The notes: a model not told the origin generated them from the letters alone. Shown: positions 37,091 through 48,321, counted from the stretch's first letter. The stretch is 64,000 bases of DNA from Orenia metallireducens (GCF_001693735.1 NZ_LWDV01000007.1:315404-379403), one strand, 5' to 3'. Translations and numbers: made by a program.

Positions 37091-37312
37091 TTAAGATTTA
37101 TGACGATAAGTAATTCGACCCCGACTTAAATCATAAGGTGATAACTCAACAGTCACCTTATCTCCTGGTAAGATTCGAATAAAATTCATTCTCATCTTTC
37201 CAGAAACGTGAGCCAATACTTTGTGACCATTTTCCAACTCTACACGAAACTTTGCATTCGGTAATGGTTCAATTACAGTACCTTCAACTTCAATAGCCTC
37301 TTCTTTTGCCAT
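37091..37312 (-). CDS. infA: Translation initiation factor IF-1
   Basis: 73 residues, a single OB-fold (S1-like) protein: [20 protein letters not shown] near 7, [20 protein letters not shown] near 32 and a C-terminal [10 protein letters not shown]. It occupies the A-site of the 30S subunit during initiation. ATG start, own promoter about 62 bases upstream. The gene upstream would normally be map; here there is a 464-base gap and then adk. Confidence 0.97.
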   Translation of the reverse strand: MAKEEAIEVEGTVIEPLPNAKFRVELENGHKVLAHVSGKMRMNFIRILPGDKVTVELSPYDLSRGRITYRHKS

Positions 37313-37373
37313 TGATTATCTTTAACCCCCTTACAAATTTACACATTATTCCACTTTATCATCTCAGTATAAC

Positions 37374-37403
37374 ATTATATCACAAAAATCATATTTTATT
37401 CAA
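37374..37403 (-). promoter_or_regulatory. Promoter of infA and the alpha operon
   Basis: On the minus strand TTGAAT (37398-37403) and a perfect TATAAT (37374-37379) are 18 bases apart. Transcription would begin about 55 bases before the infA start. Confidence 0.75.
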
Positions 37404-37425
37404 TTAAAGTTGAGTTTAATATGAA

Positions 37426-37520
37426 TGAGGACCTAAAAATTGAACCTTAAAAAGGAGTGATAGTTTCCTGTTAATATCCTAATACAGACAGTTCAACCAT
37501 CATTAGTATAATGGTCCTCA
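37426..37520. repeat. 95-base element with short inverted ends
   Basis: The ends TGAGGACC and GGTCCTCA are inverted copies; TTGAACC and GGTTGAAC occur inside in opposite orientation. It has no coding frame. It may be a MITE-like insertion in the gap left by map. Confidence 0.4.
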
Positions 37521-37648
37521 CTATAAGCTGAAAACCAAAAACTTAAAAACTTTAATAGAGAAATTTAATTAAACCCCATATCTTATCTATTAATAATCTA
37601 AAAAACGTAATAATTTAAAACAAGAAGTTTAATTTATTCATATAAAAT

Positions 37649-37707
37649 TCGTCAACTAGGGGCATATCAATTCACCCCATATATCATGTATTCTTGACAG
37701 TTGACGA
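37649..37707 (-). terminator. Hairpin downstream of adk
   Basis: CGTCAACT and AGTTGACG (37699-37706 and 37650-37657) enclose an inner GGGG/CCCC pairing. On the minus strand it is followed by AATTTTATAT. It could end the spc-secY-adk transcript, though the T-tract is short. Confidence 0.5.
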
Positions 37708-37776
37708 AAAACAATATAAATTTCTAGCCAGCTATATGTAAATAGCTTTCAAATATTAACCTCTGTTAAATCTACG

Positions 37777-38427
37777 TTATTTAATATTATCTAATAAGTC
37801 TTTAATTTCAAAAAATACATTATCCAAACTATCTTCTCCATTAATTGTTTTTAATAAATTACTTTCTCGGTAATAATTAATTAAAGGAGAAGTTTGCTCA
37901 GAGTAGACATCTAATCTCTGCTGAATGGTATTTGGATTGTCATCTTCACGTTGATATAACTCTCCTTCACACTCATTACAAACACCTGCAACTTTTGGTG
38001 GATTAAATTTAACATGATAACTAGCACCACATGATTTACAGATTCTTCTACCAGATAATCTATCAATAACTTCCGCATCACTTACTTTAATGTTTATAAC
38101 AGCATCTAAAGAAGTATTCATATCAGCTAAGATTGAATTTAATGCATCAGCTTGATTCACAGTTCTAGGAAAACCATCTAAAATAAATCCTTGCTGACAA
38201 TCTTTTTGAGATAATCTTTCTCTAACTATCCCAATAGTCACCTCATCTGGCACTAACTTACCTTGATCCATATATTCCTTTGTTTTCTTTCCTAATTCTG
38301 TTTCCTCTTTAATTGCTTTACGAAACATATCCCCAGTAGAGATATGAGGAATCTCATAAGCTTCCTCTAAGCGAGCTGCTTGAGTCCCTTTACCTGCCCC
38401 TGGAGGACCAACTAATACTAAATTCAT
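37777..38427 (-). CDS. adk: Adenylate kinase
   Basis: 216 residues, the long form. P-loop [11 protein letters not shown] near 7, the LID domain with four zinc cysteines (CKSCGASYH and CNECEG), and [13 protein letters not shown] near 84. It keeps AMP, ADP and ATP in balance. The start is the ATG at 38427 with AAGGAGTGAT; a GTG seven codons earlier lies upstream of the site. It follows secY directly, the usual order, but is not followed by map. Confidence 0.97.
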   Translation of the reverse strand: MNLVLVGPPGAGKGTQAARLEEAYEIPHISTGDMFRKAIKEETELGKKTKEYMDQGKLVPDEVTIGIVRERLSQKDCQQGFILDGFPRTVNQADALNSILADMNTSLDAVINIKVSDAEVIDRLSGRRICKSCGASYHVKFNPPKVAGVCNECEGELYQREDDNPNTIQQRLDVYSEQTSPLINYYRESNLLKTINGEDSLDNVFFEIKDLLDNIK

Positions 38428-38444
38428 TGATATCACTCCTTGAA

Positions 38445-39704
38445 TCACTTCATAAACCCTTCATAATGTCTAGATAATAAATAAGTTTCAATTTGTTGCA
38501 TAGTTTGTAAAGCAACACCTACTACGATTAATAAAGCTGTTCCTCCAAAGTTCATCTGAATTCCGGTAAACTCCATAACAAAATTAGGTAAGATAGCAAT
38601 TAGAGCTAAGAATATTGCACCAGCCAAAGTTATTCTAGTTAAGATTTTATCTAAATATTCCGCTGTTGGTCTACCTGGACGACGACCTGGAATAAATCCA
38701 CCATGTTTTTTCATATTATCTGCTATTTCAATTGGGTTAAATTGAATAGCAGTATAAAAATAAGTAAAGAAGATAATCAACAATGAAAATAAAATCATAT
38801 ACAAAATAGATCCTGGACTTAAGGCATTAGCTATAGCTTGAGCCCAGCTTTGTTGAATAAATTGAGCAATAGTAGCTGGGAATAAAAGAACAGAAGAAGC
38901 AAAGATTACTGGAATTACTCCAGCTTGATTTACCTTTAATGGAATATGAGTTGACTGTCCCCCATAGACCTTACGTCCCACTACTCTTTTGGAATAACGT
39001 ACTGGAATCTTTCTTTGTCCTTCTTGAATATAAATAACTAATGCAATCACAACTACTGAAATTACTAAGAAAAGTAGGAGATTAAAGATATTAATAGTTT
39101 CTGCTCTCAGTCCTTTAATTGTCTGAATAACACCTGTTGGAAAACGTGAAACAATTGAAGCAAAAATGATTAATGATATACCATTTCCAATTCCTTTTTC
39201 TGTAATCTGTTCACCTAACCACATTAAAAAGACAGTTCCTGCAGTTAATGTTATTACAATTGTAGTTAAATTAAAGAAAGAAGGATTTTTAATTGCTCCA
39301 TAATTTCTTATCATCAAAGTAATACCTGTACCTTGGATAATACCTAAAAGTACAGTAGCATATCTTGTATAACGAGTAATTAATGTTTTTCCTTCAGGAC
39401 CTTGTTTAACAAGTTCCTCTAGTCTAGGAATAGCAACAGTCAATAACTGCATAATGATTGATGCAGTTATGTAGGGACTGATACTCATAGCAAAAATAGT
39501 AAAATTCTTTAAAGCCCCTCCAGCAAACATATCTAAAAAACCTAAAACACCAGCACCTGCAAATAATTTCTCTAATGCTTCAGGATTAATGCCAGGGACT
39601 GGAATATGAGCTCCAACACGGTATACAGCAATCATAGCTAAAACAAAGAAAATCTTTTTTCTCAACTCTTTAACTTCTAGCGCATTACTTAGAGCTGATA
39701 GCAT
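38445..39704 (-). CDS. secY: Protein translocase channel subunit SecY
   Basis: 419 residues with ten membrane segments. [16 protein letters not shown] plug region near 35 ([12 protein letters not shown]), [15 protein letters not shown] near 175, and the cytosolic loop [25 protein letters not shown] near 245 that contacts the ribosome or SecA. With SecE it forms the channel through which the beta-barrel protein and others are exported. It lies four bases after rplO and just before adk. Confidence 0.98.
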   Translation of the reverse strand: MLSALSNALEVKELRKKIFFVLAMIAVYRVGAHIPVPGINPEALEKLFAGAGVLGFLDMFAGGALKNFTIFAMSISPYITASIIMQLLTVAIPRLEELVKQGPEGKTLITRYTRYATVLLGIIQGTGITLMIRNYGAIKNPSFFNLTTIVITLTAGTVFLMWLGEQITEKGIGNGISLIIFASIVSRFPTGVIQTIKGLRAETINIFNLLLFLVISVVVIALVIYIQEGQRKIPVRYSKRVVGRKVYGGQSTHIPLKVNQAGVIPVIFASSVLLFPATIAQFIQQSWAQAIANALSPGSILYMILFSLLIIFFTYFYTAIQFNPIEIADNMKKHGGFIPGRRPGRPTAEYLDKILTRITLAGAIFLALIAILPNFVMEFTGIQMNFGGTALLIVVGVALQTMQQIETYLLSRHYEGFMK

Positions 39705-39708
39705 CTTG

Positions 39709-40161
39709 TTATATCACCTCTACCTTTCCTCCTGCAGCTTCAATCTTCTCAACTGCGGACTTAGTAAATTTGTGGGCTTTAACAGTTAAAGACTTCTCTA
39801 AGCTTCCATCACCTAAAATCTTAACACCATCTTTAACCTTATTAATTAAACCAGCATCTTTTAATACCTCTACAGTAACATCTGTATCGGCATCAAAACG
39901 ATTTAGGTCATTTACGTTAACTATAGCATACTCTTTTCTAAACTTAGCATTAGAGAATCCTCTCTTAGGCAATCTTCTATATAAAGGAGTCTGACCACCT
40001 TCGAAGAAAGGTCTTACTCCTCCACCTGATCTTGCATTTTGACCTTTATGTCCTTTTCCAGAAGTCTTTCCAGTTCCAGACCCAATACCTCTACCAACTC
40101 TCTTGCGGTTCTTTTTAGATCCTTCTGCTGGCTTCAAATCGTGTAATTTCACACTTTTCAC
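39709..40161 (-). CDS. rplO: 50S ribosomal protein L15
   Basis: 150 residues. The glycine-rich N-terminal tail shows [20 protein letters not shown] near 21, then [23 protein letters not shown] near 46. ATG with AAGGGGGTG. It directly follows rpsE with a 36-base spacer, so the gene for L30 (rpmD), normally between them, is missing here. Confidence 0.98.
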   Translation of the reverse strand: MKSVKLHDLKPAEGSKKNRKRVGRGIGSGTGKTSGKGHKGQNARSGGGVRPFFEGGQTPLYRRLPKRGFSNAKFRKEYAIVNVNDLNRFDADTDVTVEVLKDAGLINKVKDGVKILGDGSLEKSLTVKAHKFTKSAVEKIEAAGGKVEVI

Positions 40162-40197
40162 CCCCTTAGCAACTTAAAAATTAATTGAAATTATATA

Positions 40198-40701
40198 TTA
40201 TCCTAATAATTCATCTACGCTTTTACCTCTTAGTTTAGCAACATCTTCAGCATTTTTAAGACTAGATAATCCAGTAATAGTAGCTCTAACCATATTGATT
40301 GGATTATTAGAACCTAAAGATTTAGTTAAGATATCTTTAATCCCTGCTAATTCTACAACAGCACGCACTGGACCTCCAGCTATAACTCCAGTACCTTCAG
40401 AAGCAGGTTTTAGAAGAACATTACCAGCACCAAAGATACCATTGATTTCATGAGGAATAGTAGTATCTTTTAAAGGAACTTTAACCAAACTCTTTTTAGC
40501 AGCATCAATAGCTTTGTGAATAGCATCTGGTACTTCGTTAGCTTTTCCGATTGCAGCACCTACATGACCATTACCGTCACCAACTACTACTAATGCACTA
40601 AAGCTGAATCTACGTCCACCCTTAACTACTTTAGTTACACGGTTAATATTAACAACACGTTCCTCTAAATCTAATTTACTAGGGTCAATAAGTTTGCTCA
40701 T
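40198..40701 (-). CDS. rpsE: 30S ribosomal protein S5
   Basis: 167 residues: the double-stranded RNA-binding-like N-domain with [32 protein letters not shown] near 17-48 (outline) and the C-domain with [19 protein letters not shown] near 120. S5 takes part in decoding accuracy. ATG with AAGGAGGG. Downstream comes rplO rather than rpmD. Confidence 0.98.
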   Translation of the reverse strand: MSKLIDPSKLDLEERVVNINRVTKVVKGGRRFSFSALVVVGDGNGHVGAAIGKANEVPDAIHKAIDAAKKSLVKVPLKDTTIPHEINGIFGAGNVLLKPASEGTGVIAGGPVRAVVELAGIKDILTKSLGSNNPINMVRATITGLSSLKNAEDVAKLRGKSVDELLG

Positions 40702-40730
40702 CTTTTTCCCTCCTTTTACTCAAAAATTGA

Positions 40731-41096
40731 TTAAAACTCTAATCCGTTTTCTCGAGCGGATTCCGCTAAAGCTTTAACACGACCATGATATTCATATCCA
40801 CCACGATCAAATACAACTGTATTTATTCCTTTATCCAAAGCTCTTTTAGCAATATATTCACCAACAACTTTAGCAGCATCTTTATTTCCACCATTTGAAA
40901 CTTTTTCACTGATCTCTTTATCAACAGTAGAAGCAGCTACTAAAGTTTCCCCAGCAAAATCATCGATGACTTGGGCATATATATGTTGATTACTTCTATA
41001 TACATTTAATCTAGGGCGATCTGGGGTACCTTGAACCTTATTACGGATTCTTTTGTGTCTTCTTTCCCTAGCTTCTTTTTTACTTAACTTGCTCAT
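40731..41096 (-). CDS. rplR: 50S ribosomal protein L18
   Basis: 121 residues; basic N-terminus [15 protein letters not shown] and [19 protein letters not shown] near 28, ending [19 protein letters not shown]. It binds 5S rRNA with L5. ATG with AAGGAGGG. Between rplF and rpsE. Confidence 0.98.
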   Translation of the reverse strand: MSKLSKKEARERRHKRIRNKVQGTPDRPRLNVYRSNQHIYAQVIDDFAGETLVAASTVDKEISEKVSNGGNKDAAKVVGEYIAKRALDKGINTVVFDRGGYEYHGRVKALAESARENGLEF

Positions 41097-41126
41097 TCTC
41101 TTCCCTCCTTTATCGGATATTAACTA

Positions 41127-41657
41127 CTAACCAGTCTTACCTTCCTTACGTCTGATAACTTCATCAACATATTTGATTCCTTTTCCTTTGTAAGGTTCTG
41201 GTGGTCTAACTGCTCTAATATTAGCAGCTACCTGACCCACTAATTGCTTGTCAATACCTTTAACAATAACTTTGTTCTTTTCTACTTCAAAGTCAATACC
41301 CTCTGGTGGTTCAATCACTACAGGGTGAGAATACCCAACTTGTAGTTCTAAATTACTACCTTTTTTAAGTGCACGATAACCTACACCATTTAATTCTAAA
41401 GCTTTTTTAAATCCTTCAGTTACACCTTCAATCATATTAACAATTAAACTACGAGTTAAACCATGCATAGATTTATCTACTTTAGAATCTGTAGGTCTAG
41501 TTACTGTAAGTTCATTATCTTCTATTTTGATATCCATTCTTGGATTAACTACTTGCTGTAATTCTCCATTAGGACCTTTAACTTTTACTACATTACCGTC
41601 TATAGTTACTTCTACCTTTTCAGGAATTGCAACTGGTTTATGTCCGATTCGAGACAT
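41127..41657 (-). CDS. rplF: 50S ribosomal protein L6
   Basis: 176 residues, two similar domains. [17 protein letters not shown] at the start and [23 protein letters not shown] at the end (outline) are characteristic. It lies near the sarcin-ricin loop. ATG with AAGGAGGTG. Between rpsH and rplR. Confidence 0.98.
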   Translation of the reverse strand: MSRIGHKPVAIPEKVEVTIDGNVVKVKGPNGELQQVVNPRMDIKIEDNELTVTRPTDSKVDKSMHGLTRSLIVNMIEGVTEGFKKALELNGVGYRALKKGSNLELQVGYSHPVVIEPPEGIDFEVEKNKVIVKGIDKQLVGQVAANIRAVRPPEPYKGKGIKYVDEVIRRKEGKTG

Positions 41658-41684
41658 AATCTACACCTCCTTTTTATTCAATTA

Positions 41685-42083
41685 TTACCATACATAACAG
41701 AGAACTTCTCCACCAATTCCTGCTTTACGAGCAGATTTATCTGTCATTAAACCATTAGAAGTTGAAATAATAGCTATACCTAATCCACCTAAAACCTTAG
41801 GTAAATCTTCTCTATTAGCATAAACTCTCAACCCTGGTTTACTAATTCTCTTAATACCACTGATAATCTTTTCACCGTTAGCACCATATTTTAAGAATAC
41901 TTTGATTGTACCCTGTGGTCCATTATTGATTCTTTTAAATCCTTTAATAAAACCTTCTTCTTGTAAAACCCGAGCAATCTCTTCTTTAAGGTTAGAAGCA
42001 GGGATTTCCACTTCTGATTTTAAAACAGAGTTTGCATTTCTAATTCTTGTTAGCATATCAGCAATAGGATCAGTTATATTCAC
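41685..42083 (-). CDS. rpsH: 30S ribosomal protein S8
   Basis: 132 residues: [18 protein letters not shown] near 5 and the C-terminal [28 protein letters not shown]8 binds 16S rRNA helix 21 and in several bacteria represses its own operon. ATG with AAAGGAGGTATG. It follows the S14 gene by 39 bases. Confidence 0.98.
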   Translation of the reverse strand: MNITDPIADMLTRIRNANSVLKSEVEIPASNLKEEIARVLQEEGFIKGFKRINNGPQGTIKVFLKYGANGEKIISGIKRISKPGLRVYANREDLPKVLGGLGIAIISTSNGLMTDKSARKAGIGGEVLCYVW

Positions 42084-42122
42084 TCTTCATACCTCCTTTC
42101 AAATTAACAACTTTAAAACTTC

Positions 42123-42308
42123 TTACCAGCTAGCTTTCTTAACACCTGGTAATTTACCTTCGTGGGCTAATTCTCTAAAGCATACACGGCATAATTCGAA
42201 CTTTCTAATAACACCATGTGGTCGTCCACACTTGCGACATCTGTGTTCTTTTCGAGTTGAATACTTAGGCTTCCGATTAGCCTTTATTATTTTAGCCTTT
42301 CTAGCCAC
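42123..42308 (-). CDS. rpsZ: 30S ribosomal protein S14, zinc-binding (type Z)
   Basis: 61 residues, the short C+ form with the zinc set CRKC and CRVC (CX2C-X12-CX2C) around [12 protein letters not shown]. The ending [11 protein letters not shown] is family-typical. ATG with GGAGGGG. Between rplE and rpsH. Confidence 0.98.
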   Translation of the reverse strand: MARKAKIIKANRKPKYSTRKEHRCRKCGRPHGVIRKFELCRVCFRELAHEGKLPGVKKASW

Positions 42309-42324
42309 TCTGTCCCCTCCTTAA

Positions 42325-42864
42325 TTACTTTTTAAATGGCATACCCATTAAAGATAATAACTCTTTAGCTTCTTCATCAGTTTCAGCAGTAGTTACTACA
42401 ACAATATCCATTCCTAAAATTTTATCAACATCATCAATCTTAATTTCTGGGAAAACAGTATGGTTAGTTAAACCTAAAGAATAATTACCTCTTCCATCAA
42501 AAGATTTACCAGAAATACCTCTAAAGTCACGAACACGTGGTAGAGCTACATTAATTAATTTATATAAGAACTCATACATTTGTTCTCCACGAAGAGTAAC
42601 CTTACAACCAACTGGCATACCTTCTCTAATCTTAAAGTTAGCAACTGATTTTTTAGCTCTAGTAATTACAGGATTTTGCCCAGTGATAGCTTGGAAAACC
42701 TCAACAGCTTGGTCAAGCACCTTAGCATTCTCTGCAGCTTCGCCAAGTCCCATATTAAGAACAACTTTATCTAATTTAGGAACTTCCATAATATTACCGT
42801 AATTAAACTTTTCTACCATAGCAGGAGCTATCTCTTTAATATATTTTTCTTTTAAAAATGACAT
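42325..42864 (-). CDS. rplE: 50S ribosomal protein L5
   Basis: 179 residues: [20 protein letters not shown] near 24, the RNA-contact stretch [26 protein letters not shown] near 63 (outline), and [20 protein letters not shown] near 113. It binds 5S rRNA. ATG with AAAGGAGGT. Between rplX and rpsZ. Confidence 0.98.
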   Translation of the reverse strand: MSFLKEKYIKEIAPAMVEKFNYGNIMEVPKLDKVVLNMGLGEAAENAKVLDQAVEVFQAITGQNPVITRAKKSVANFKIREGMPVGCKVTLRGEQMYEFLYKLINVALPRVRDFRGISGKSFDGRGNYSLGLTNHTVFPEIKIDDVDKILGMDIVVVTTAETDEEAKELLSLMGMPFKK

Positions 42865-42889
42865 AGTTTTACCTCCTTTCTATCAACAA

Positions 42890-43210
42890 TTAATCGATAT
42901 CTTCTCCACATTTTTTACAATAACGTAATTTTTCACCGTTATCTAAGACTTTTTTACCTGTACGAGAAGGTGCTCCACATTTTCCGCAAAGTAACATTAC
43001 ATTAGAACTATGAATTGGAGCTTCCTTTTCAAGAATACCACCTTGTGGATTTTCTTGAGTTGGTCTTACATGTTTTTTAATAACATTAACACCTTTAACG
43101 ATAACACGACTTTCTTTTGGAAAAGCTTTTAGGATTTCTCCCTCTTGACCTCTGTCTTTTCCAGCGATAATCTTAACTTTGTCGCCTTTCTTCACATGTA
43201 ACTTAGACAT
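42890..43210 (-). CDS. rplX: 50S ribosomal protein L24, with zinc-ribbon tail
   Basis: 106 residues. KOW motif [21 protein letters not shown] near 6. The C-terminus has CGKC near 75 and CKKC near 98, a zinc ribbon seen in many clostridial L24 proteins. ATG with AAGGAGG. Between rplN and rplE. Confidence 0.98.
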   Translation of the reverse strand: MSKLHVKKGDKVKIIAGKDRGQEGEILKAFPKESRVIVKGVNVIKKHVRPTQENPQGGILEKEAPIHSSNVMLLCGKCGAPSRTGKKVLDNGEKLRYCKKCGEDID

Positions 43211-43243
43211 CCCAATTGCCTCCTTTCTTGTCTAAAACTTTAA

Positions 43244-43612
43244 TTAAAGCACTTCAGGCGCTAAAGAAATAATTCTTGTGAAATTCTTTTCTCTTAATTC
43301 ACGAGCAATTGGTCCAAAGATACGTGTTCCTCGTGGTTCATTATTTTTACTAAGAATTACAGCAGCATTTTCATCAAAACTGATATATGAACCGTCTTTT
43401 CTTCTAACTTGATTCTTTGTCCGTACAATAACTGCTTTAACAACGTCACCCTTCTTTACCATACCATCAGGGATAGCTTCTTTAACTGTAGCAACAATTA
43501 CGTCACCAATAGAAGCATAACGCTTTTTAGAACCACCTAAAACTTTAATACAAAGTAGTTCTCTAGCTCCTGAGTTATCTGCTACTTTTAATCTAGATTC
43601 CTGTTGAATCAC
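43244..43612 (-). CDS. rplN: 50S ribosomal protein L14
   Basis: 122 residues, near-invariant start [19 protein letters not shown] and [18 protein letters not shown] near 61. It sits at the subunit interface. ATG with AAGGAGG. Between rpsQ and rplX. Confidence 0.98.
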   Translation of the reverse strand: MIQQESRLKVADNSGARELLCIKVLGGSKKRYASIGDVIVATVKEAIPDGMVKKGDVVKAVIVRTKNQVRRKDGSYISFDENAAVILSKNNEPRGTRIFGPIARELREKNFTRIISLAPEVL

Positions 43613-43638
43613 TTCAAAACCCTCCTTTCAATTAAAAA

Positions 43639-43896
43639 CTATTCAGCTCTTTGAACAATCTCTTCTACTACCCAGTTCTTAGTCTTACTTAAAGGACGAG
43701 TTTCTACAATTCTAACTTTGTCCCCTACTCGACACTCATTCTTTTCATCATGAGCTTTGAACTTAGAAGTTCTAGTGATTACACGCTTATATAATGGATG
43801 TTGAGTCTTTCTTTCCACTGCAACAACAACAGTCTTTTCCATTTTATCACTAACAACTAATCCGATCTTTTCTTGCGGTGCATTGCGTCGAGCCAT
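43639..43896 (-). CDS. rpsQ: 30S ribosomal protein S17
   Basis: 85 residues, OB-fold: [19 protein letters not shown] near 12 and [20 protein letters not shown] near 62. ATG with GAGGAGGG. Between rpmC and rplN. Confidence 0.98.
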   Translation of the reverse strand: MARRNAPQEKIGLVVSDKMEKTVVVAVERKTQHPLYKRVITRTSKFKAHDEKNECRVGDKVRIVETRPLSKTKNWVVEEIVQRAE

Positions 43897-43913
43897 ATTA
43901 ACCCTCCTCTCAA

Positions 43914-44117
43914 TTAACCTTGGTTAATTCCAAGTTCACGTTCATTTAAAATAGTCTTAACACGAGCAATTGATTTTTTAACCTCTTTTATACGTGCAGG
44001 GTTATCTAATTGCACTGTAGCATTTTGAAAACGCAAGTTAAATAATTCTTCTTTTAATTCATCTAACTTTTGCTCTAATTCTGCATTAGTTAAATTTCTT
44101 AACTCATTAGCTTTCAT
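43914..44117 (-). CDS. rpmC: 50S ribosomal protein L29
   Basis: 67 residues: [20 protein letters not shown] at the start, then [21 protein letters not shown]. The start is placed at the ATG at 44117 (MKANEL) preceded by GGATGGTGA, because family members begin MK and have about 67 residues; an ATG four codons earlier is an alternative. It overlaps the end of rplP by 11 bases. Confidence 0.95.
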   Translation of the reverse strand: MKANELRNLTNAELEQKLDELKEELFNLRFQNATVQLDNPARIKEVKKSIARVKTILNERELGINQG

Positions 44118-44541
44118 TGCTGTCACCATCCATTTCTTCCCGTTTTACAAATTTCGTTTTGATAGGCAGTTTATGTGCTGCTAATCTCATAGCATCTCTA
44201 GCAAGCTCTTCATTAACACCAGCAAGTTCAAACATTATACGTCCTGGCTTCACAACAGCAACCCATTGTTCTGGAGCTCCTTTACCACTACCCATTCTTG
44301 TTTCAGCTGGTTTAGCAGTTACAGGTTTGTCAGGGAAGATATTTATCCAAACCTTACCACCACGTTTAATTTTACGAGTAATTGCAACTCTGGCTGCCTC
44401 GATTTGACGATTGTTAATCCATGCAGGCTCTAGAGCTTGTAAACCGTAATCACCAAAAGAAACTTTATTACCACGCTGAGCTTTACCTTTCATCCGTCCA
44501 CGATGTTGTTTTCTATGTTTAACACGCTTTGGAATTAACAT
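44107..44541 (-). CDS. rplP: 50S ribosomal protein L16
   Basis: 144 residues: [19 protein letters not shown] at the start, [17 protein letters not shown] segment near 72 ([19 protein letters not shown]) and [19 protein letters not shown] near 82. It contacts A-site tRNA. ATG with AAGGGGG. Between rpsC and rpmC. Confidence 0.98.
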   Translation of the reverse strand: MLIPKRVKHRKQHRGRMKGKAQRGNKVSFGDYGLQALEPAWINNRQIEAARVAITRKIKRGGKVWINIFPDKPVTAKPAETRMGSGKGAPEQWVAVVKPGRIMFELAGVNEELARDAMRLAAHKLPIKTKFVKREEMDGDSNES

Positions 44542-44561
44542 GTCATTGGCCCCCTTTCTTA

Positions 44562-45209
44562 TTAGTCTTCATTAATTTCCGGTAAGATTTCACCTTTGTA
44601 GATCCAAACTTTTATTCCAATTTTACCATAAGTTGTATCGGCTTCTGAAAATCCATAGTCTATATCAGCACGTAAAGTGTGTAAAGGTACACTACCTTCA
44701 CTATAACCTTCAGTACGAGCCATATCAGCTCCACCTAAACGACCTGAACATAAAACTTTAATTCCCTCAACACCTCTTTGGCGCATTGCTCTACCTATAG
44801 ATTGCTTCATAGCTCTTCTAAAAGATACACGATTCTCAATTTGCTCAGCAATATTCTCAGCAACCAATTGCGCATCTTGATCAGGATTTTTAACTTCAAC
44901 AACATTAACTTGAACTTGTTTATTAGTCATAGCTTCTAATTCGGCTCTTAAATCATTTACTTCAGAACCACCTTTTCCAATTACCATTCCTGGACGAGCA
45001 GTATGAATATTAACTTTAATTCTATTTGCAGCTCTTTCAATTACGATTCTAGAAATACCTGCATCATACATTTTGCCCTTCACATGGTCTCTTACCTCTA
45101 AATCTTCATGTAATAAATCAGAATAATCCTCTTTATTAGCATACCACTTAGCATCCCAATCTTTTACTACACCAACTCTAAGACCGTGTGGATGAATTTT
45201 TTGACCCAT
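44562..45209 (-). CDS. rpsC: 30S ribosomal protein S3
   Basis: 215 residues: [19 protein letters not shown] at the start, KH domain with [17 protein letters not shown] near 71, and C-domain [31 protein letters not shown] near 157 (outline). It lines the mRNA entry channel. ATG with GGAGGGATA. Four bases after rplV. Confidence 0.98.
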   Translation of the reverse strand: MGQKIHPHGLRVGVVKDWDAKWYANKEDYSDLLHEDLEVRDHVKGKMYDAGISRIVIERAANRIKVNIHTARPGMVIGKGGSEVNDLRAELEAMTNKQVQVNVVEVKNPDQDAQLVAENIAEQIENRVSFRRAMKQSIGRAMRQRGVEGIKVLCSGRLGGADMARTEGYSEGSVPLHTLRADIDYGFSEADTTYGKIGIKVWIYKGEILPEINED

Positions 45210-45212
45210 TCA

Positions 45213-45554
45213 TTATCCCTCCTTTTTTTCTGCCACTTTTATTGTAAGATGGCTTGTTCTTTTATTAATAGGACTTGCCTGCCCCATTGCTCTTGGTTTA
45301 TATCTCTTCATTGTTGGACCTTCATCTACATATGCTTCAGAAATATATAATTCATCAGCAATCATACCATGATTATTTTCGGCATTAGCTACAGCTGAAA
45401 TTAATAATTTTTCAATAATACCTGCTGCTTTATTAGGTGTATTCTTTAAAACACCAAATGCTTCGCCAATTTCTTTACCCCTTACTAAGTCAATAACTAA
45501 CCTTGCTTTTCTTGGGGAAATCCGAATACGTTTAGCAACGGCTTTAGCTTCCAT
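45213..45554 (-). CDS. rplV: 50S ribosomal protein L22
   Basis: 113 residues: [17 protein letters not shown] near 11 and the long beta hairpin ending [19 protein letters not shown] near 87, which lines the exit tunnel. ATG with GGGGGG. Between rpsS and rpsC. Confidence 0.98.
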   Translation of the reverse strand: MEAKAVAKRIRISPRKARLVIDLVRGKEIGEAFGVLKNTPNKAAGIIEKLLISAVANAENNHGMIADELYISEAYVDEGPTMKRYKPRAMGQASPINKRTSHLTIKVAEKKEG

Positions 45555-45582
45555 GGTTTAACCCCCCTTTACTCTCTAAACT

Positions 45583-45867
45583 CTATTTAAGTGATGTAGA
45601 TCTTTCAGTGTGATCTCCATGTCCTCTGAATGTTCTAGTAGGTGCAAACTCACCTAATTTATGACCAACCATATCTTCAGTAATGTATACAGGAACATGC
45701 TTTTTCCCATCATGAACAGCAATAGTATGCCCTAACATTTGTGGAAAAATAGTTGAACTTCTTGACCAAGTTTTAATAACTTTTTTATTTCCAGACTTGT
45801 TCATCTCTTCAACCTTGGCTAATAGCTTTTCATCTACAAATGGTCCTTTTTTTATTGAACGACCCAA
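45583..45867 (-). CDS. rpsS: 30S ribosomal protein S19
   Basis: 94 residues: [42 protein letters not shown] near 33 (outline) and [15 protein letters not shown] near 70. It starts with TTG, supported by the family N-terminus and an upstream GAGAGGGGG. Between rplB and rplV. Confidence 0.98.
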   Translation of the reverse strand: MGRSIKKGPFVDEKLLAKVEEMNKSGNKKVIKTWSRSSTIFPQMLGHTIAVHDGKKHVPVYITEDMVGHKLGEFAPTRTFRGHGDHTERSTSLK

Positions 45868-45889
45868 TCTAATGTCCCCCTCTCATTAA

Positions 45890-46735
45890 TTATTTTCTTC
45901 TACGCTTCTTCGCATGACGACTACGAACAATCATCTTATCAGAAGCCTTCTTCTTACGAGTCTTCTTACCGATAGTAGGTTGACCCCAAGGAGTAACTGG
46001 ATGTCTACCAGATGTTTTATTCTTACCTTCACCACCACCATGAGGATGATCATGAGGGTTCATTACAGTACCACGAACTGTAGGTCTAATACCCATCCAT
46101 CTCTTTCTTCCAGCTTTACCGATAGTAATGTTTTCATGTAATTCATTACCTACTTGACCAACTGTAGCTTTACATTTCACATTAACTAATCTCATTTCTC
46201 CAGAAGGTAGTTGAATATTTGCATATTTACCCTCTTTAGCCATAAGTTGAGCACTAGCACCTGCAGAGCGTACCATTTGTGCACCTTTTCCTGGCTTAAG
46301 CTCGATATTATGCACTATAGTACCTACTGGAATATCTTTTAAAGCTAATGCATTTCCTGGCTTGATATCTGCTTCAGGACCTGAAAGAATTTCATCCCCT
46401 ACACTAATTCCTTTTGGAGCAATGATATATCTCTTCTCTCCATCTGCATAATGTAACAACGCAATACGAGCAGATCTATTTGGATCATACTCAATTGTAG
46501 CTACCTTAGCTGGAACTCCATCTTTATCTCTTTTAAAGTCAATAATTCTGTACATTCTCTTATGGCCCCCACCACGATGACGGACAGTGATGCGACCATT
46601 TGCATTACGTCCACCACTTTTTTTCAGTGGCTTAAGTAAAGACTTTTCTGGCTTATCAGTTGTAATATCAGTAAAATCCTCCACAGTCATATATCTTCTT
46701 GACGGTGTGGTTGGCTTAAATTTCTTAATCGCCAT
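45890..46735 (-). CDS. rplB: 50S ribosomal protein L2
   Basis: 281 residues: [19 protein letters not shown] near 7, [21 protein letters not shown] near 47 (outline) and the catalytic-centre loop [17 protein letters not shown] near 221, with the conserved His. ATG with AAAGGAGGG. Between rplW and rpsS. Confidence 0.98.
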   Translation of the reverse strand: MAIKKFKPTTPSRRYMTVEDFTDITTDKPEKSLLKPLKKSGGRNANGRITVRHRGGGHKRMYRIIDFKRDKDGVPAKVATIEYDPNRSARIALLHYADGEKRYIIAPKGISVGDEILSGPEADIKPGNALALKDIPVGTIVHNIELKPGKGAQMVRSAGASAQLMAKEGKYANIQLPSGEMRLVNVKCKATVGQVGNELHENITIGKAGRKRWMGIRPTVRGTVMNPHDHPHGGGEGKNKTSGRHPVTPWGQPTIGKKTRKKKASDKMIVRSRHAKKRRRK

Positions 46736-46762
46736 CTTTACTCCCTCCTTTTCTTATAAAAA

Positions 46763-47050
46763 TTATACACCTTCAAATATTTCGATGCTATCTCCTTCAG
46801 CTAGTTTAACTCTAGCTTTCTTCCAATTAGATGTCTTACCTTGAGTATATCCCATTCTTCTCTTCTTACCTGGCATACGATTAGTAGTTACTTTTTCAAC
46901 ATTAACATCAAAGATTTTTTCAATAGCTTTTTTAATTTCAGGCTTGTTAGCTTTGATAGCAACTTTAAAAGTATACCAATTTTCTTCCATATCCATCATA
47001 CTTCTTTCAGAAATATGAGGCGCAATAATAATATCCCGAGGATCCTTCAT
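46763..47050 (-). CDS. rplW: 50S ribosomal protein L23
   Basis: 95 residues: DPRDIIIAPHISERSMMDME near the start, YTFKVAIKANKPEIKKAIEKIFDV near 27 (outline) and MPGKKRRMGYTQGKTSNWKKA near 58 (outline). It forms the docking site for SRP and trigger factor at the tunnel exit. Its first base overlaps the end of rplD. Confidence 0.98.
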   Translation of the reverse strand: MKDPRDIIIAPHISERSMMDMEENWYTFKVAIKANKPEIKKAIEKIFDVNVEKVTTNRMPGKKRRMGYTQGKTSNWKKARVKLAEGDSIEIFEGV

Positions 47051-47676
47051 TATGCTAGCACCTCCTCAACTTTAGCAACTGCATCTTTAGTCATAATTAC
47101 TTTATTACTATTTAAAACATCATATACAGTTACCTTAGTAGGTGTTACAACCCTTACTCCCGGAAGATTACGAGCTGATTTATAAACATTATCATTCTTT
47201 TCAGAAAGTACAATTAAAACTTTAGAATCTACTGCATCAAAGCTCTTTAATACAGATACCATCTCTTTAGTTTTTGGTGCTGTAAAATTAAAGTTGTCAA
47301 CAACAACTAAGTTACCTTCTTCAACCTTAAGAGTTAAGGCTGATTTTACAGCTAATTTTTTAACTTTCTTAGGAAGTTTCTTATTATATTTACGTGGTTG
47401 TGGTCCAAAAGTAGTTCCACCACCTACCCAAAGTGGAGAACGGATACTTCCGTGTCGAGCACGACCTGTTCCTTTTTGCCTCCATGGCTTACGTCCACCA
47501 CCAGCAACTTCTCCTCTTGTCTTAGTCTTAGCACTTCCAACACGCTTAGCTGCTAATTGAGCAACAACCGCTTCATGAAGTACATGTTCATTTACTTCTA
47601 CACTAAAAACTTCATCTCTTAAGTCAAGATTTCCTGACTTTTGTCCATCAATATTATATAAAGCTAATTCAGGCAT
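47050..47676 (-). CDS. rplD: 50S ribosomal protein L4
   Basis: 208 residues. The tunnel loop shows [26 protein letters not shown] near 51-76 (outline) and [11 protein letters not shown] near 84. In some bacteria L4 represses its own operon. ATG with AAAGGGGG. Between rplC and rplW. Confidence 0.98.
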   Translation of the reverse strand: MPELALYNIDGQKSGNLDLRDEVFSVEVNEHVLHEAVVAQLAAKRVGSAKTKTRGEVAGGGRKPWRQKGTGRARHGSIRSPLWVGGGTTFGPQPRKYNKKLPKKVKKLAVKSALTLKVEEGNLVVVDNFNFTAPKTKEMVSVLKSFDAVDSKVLIVLSEKNDNVYKSARNLPGVRVVTPTKVTVYDVLNSNKVIMTKDAVAKVEEVLA

Positions 47677-47697
47677 CTTTATCCCCCTTTCCTAACA

Positions 47698-48321
47698 CTA
47701 TTTTACTGTTTGCCGAATAGTTAATAACCCTTTTTTAGGTCCAGGAACTGCACCTTTGATTAATAATAAATTCTTTTCAGGGTCTACTTTAACAACTTCT
47801 AGATTTTGAACTGTTACTTGTTCATGCCCCATATGTCCAGGCATCTTTTTACCTTTAAATACTCTTGCAGGATCAGAACCAGCACCAATAGAACCTGGTC
47901 TTCTGTAATTTCTAGAACCGTGAGTTTTTGGTCCAGTATTGAAATTCCATCTCTTAACTGTACCTGCAAATCCTTTACCTTTAGAGATACCAGTTACATC
48001 AACTTTCTCTCCTTCAGCGAATACATCTGCTTTAACTTCATCTCCTGTTTCTAGAGCTTCTGCTCCTTCAACTCTAAATTCACGAATATATTTTTTAGGA
48101 TTAACTCCATATTTATCGAAGTGTCCCTTTAGAGGTTTATTTACTTTGTTTTCTTTATCATCAACAAACCCTAATTGTACAGAGTTATATCCGTCAACTT
48201 CTTCAGTCTTTTTTTGAATTACAGTACATGGTCCCGCTTCAACAACTGTAACAGGTACAACTTCACCATTTTCAGTGAAAATTTGTGTCATACCAATTTT
48301 TTTACCTAAAATCGCCTTCAT
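47698..48321 (-). CDS. rplC: 50S ribosomal protein L3
   Basis: 207 residues: [21 protein letters not shown] at the start (outline), [26 protein letters not shown] near 115 (outline) and [20 protein letters not shown] near 153. ATG with AAGGAGGTG. Second gene of the S10 cluster. Confidence 0.98.
   Translation of the reverse strand: MKAILGKKIGMTQIFTENGEVVPVTVVEAGPCTVIQKKTEEVDGYNSVQLGFVDDKENKVNKPLKGHFDKYGVNPKKYIREFRVEGAEALETGDEVKADVFAEGEKVDVTGISKGKGFAGTVKRWNFNTGPKTHGSRNYRRPGSIGAGSDPARVFKGKKMPGHMGHEQVTVQNLEVVKVDPEKNLLLIKGAVPGPKKGLLTIRQTVK

Larger units (their letters stand above)
37313..37776. other. Long intergenic gap where map (and KOW gene) is normally found
   Basis: No coding frame of useful size is present in 464 bases. 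It contains the infA promoter (37374-37403), a 95-base element flanked by TGAGGACC/GGTCCTCA inverted ends (37426-37520), and a hairpin after adk (37649-37707). The element could be a MITE or decayed insertion; its body has no open frame. Confidence 0.6.

Noticed and set aside
37426..37520. Intact insertion sequence in the adk-infA gap
   Set aside because: Only eight-base inverted ends and no transposase frame; at most a MITE or remnant.
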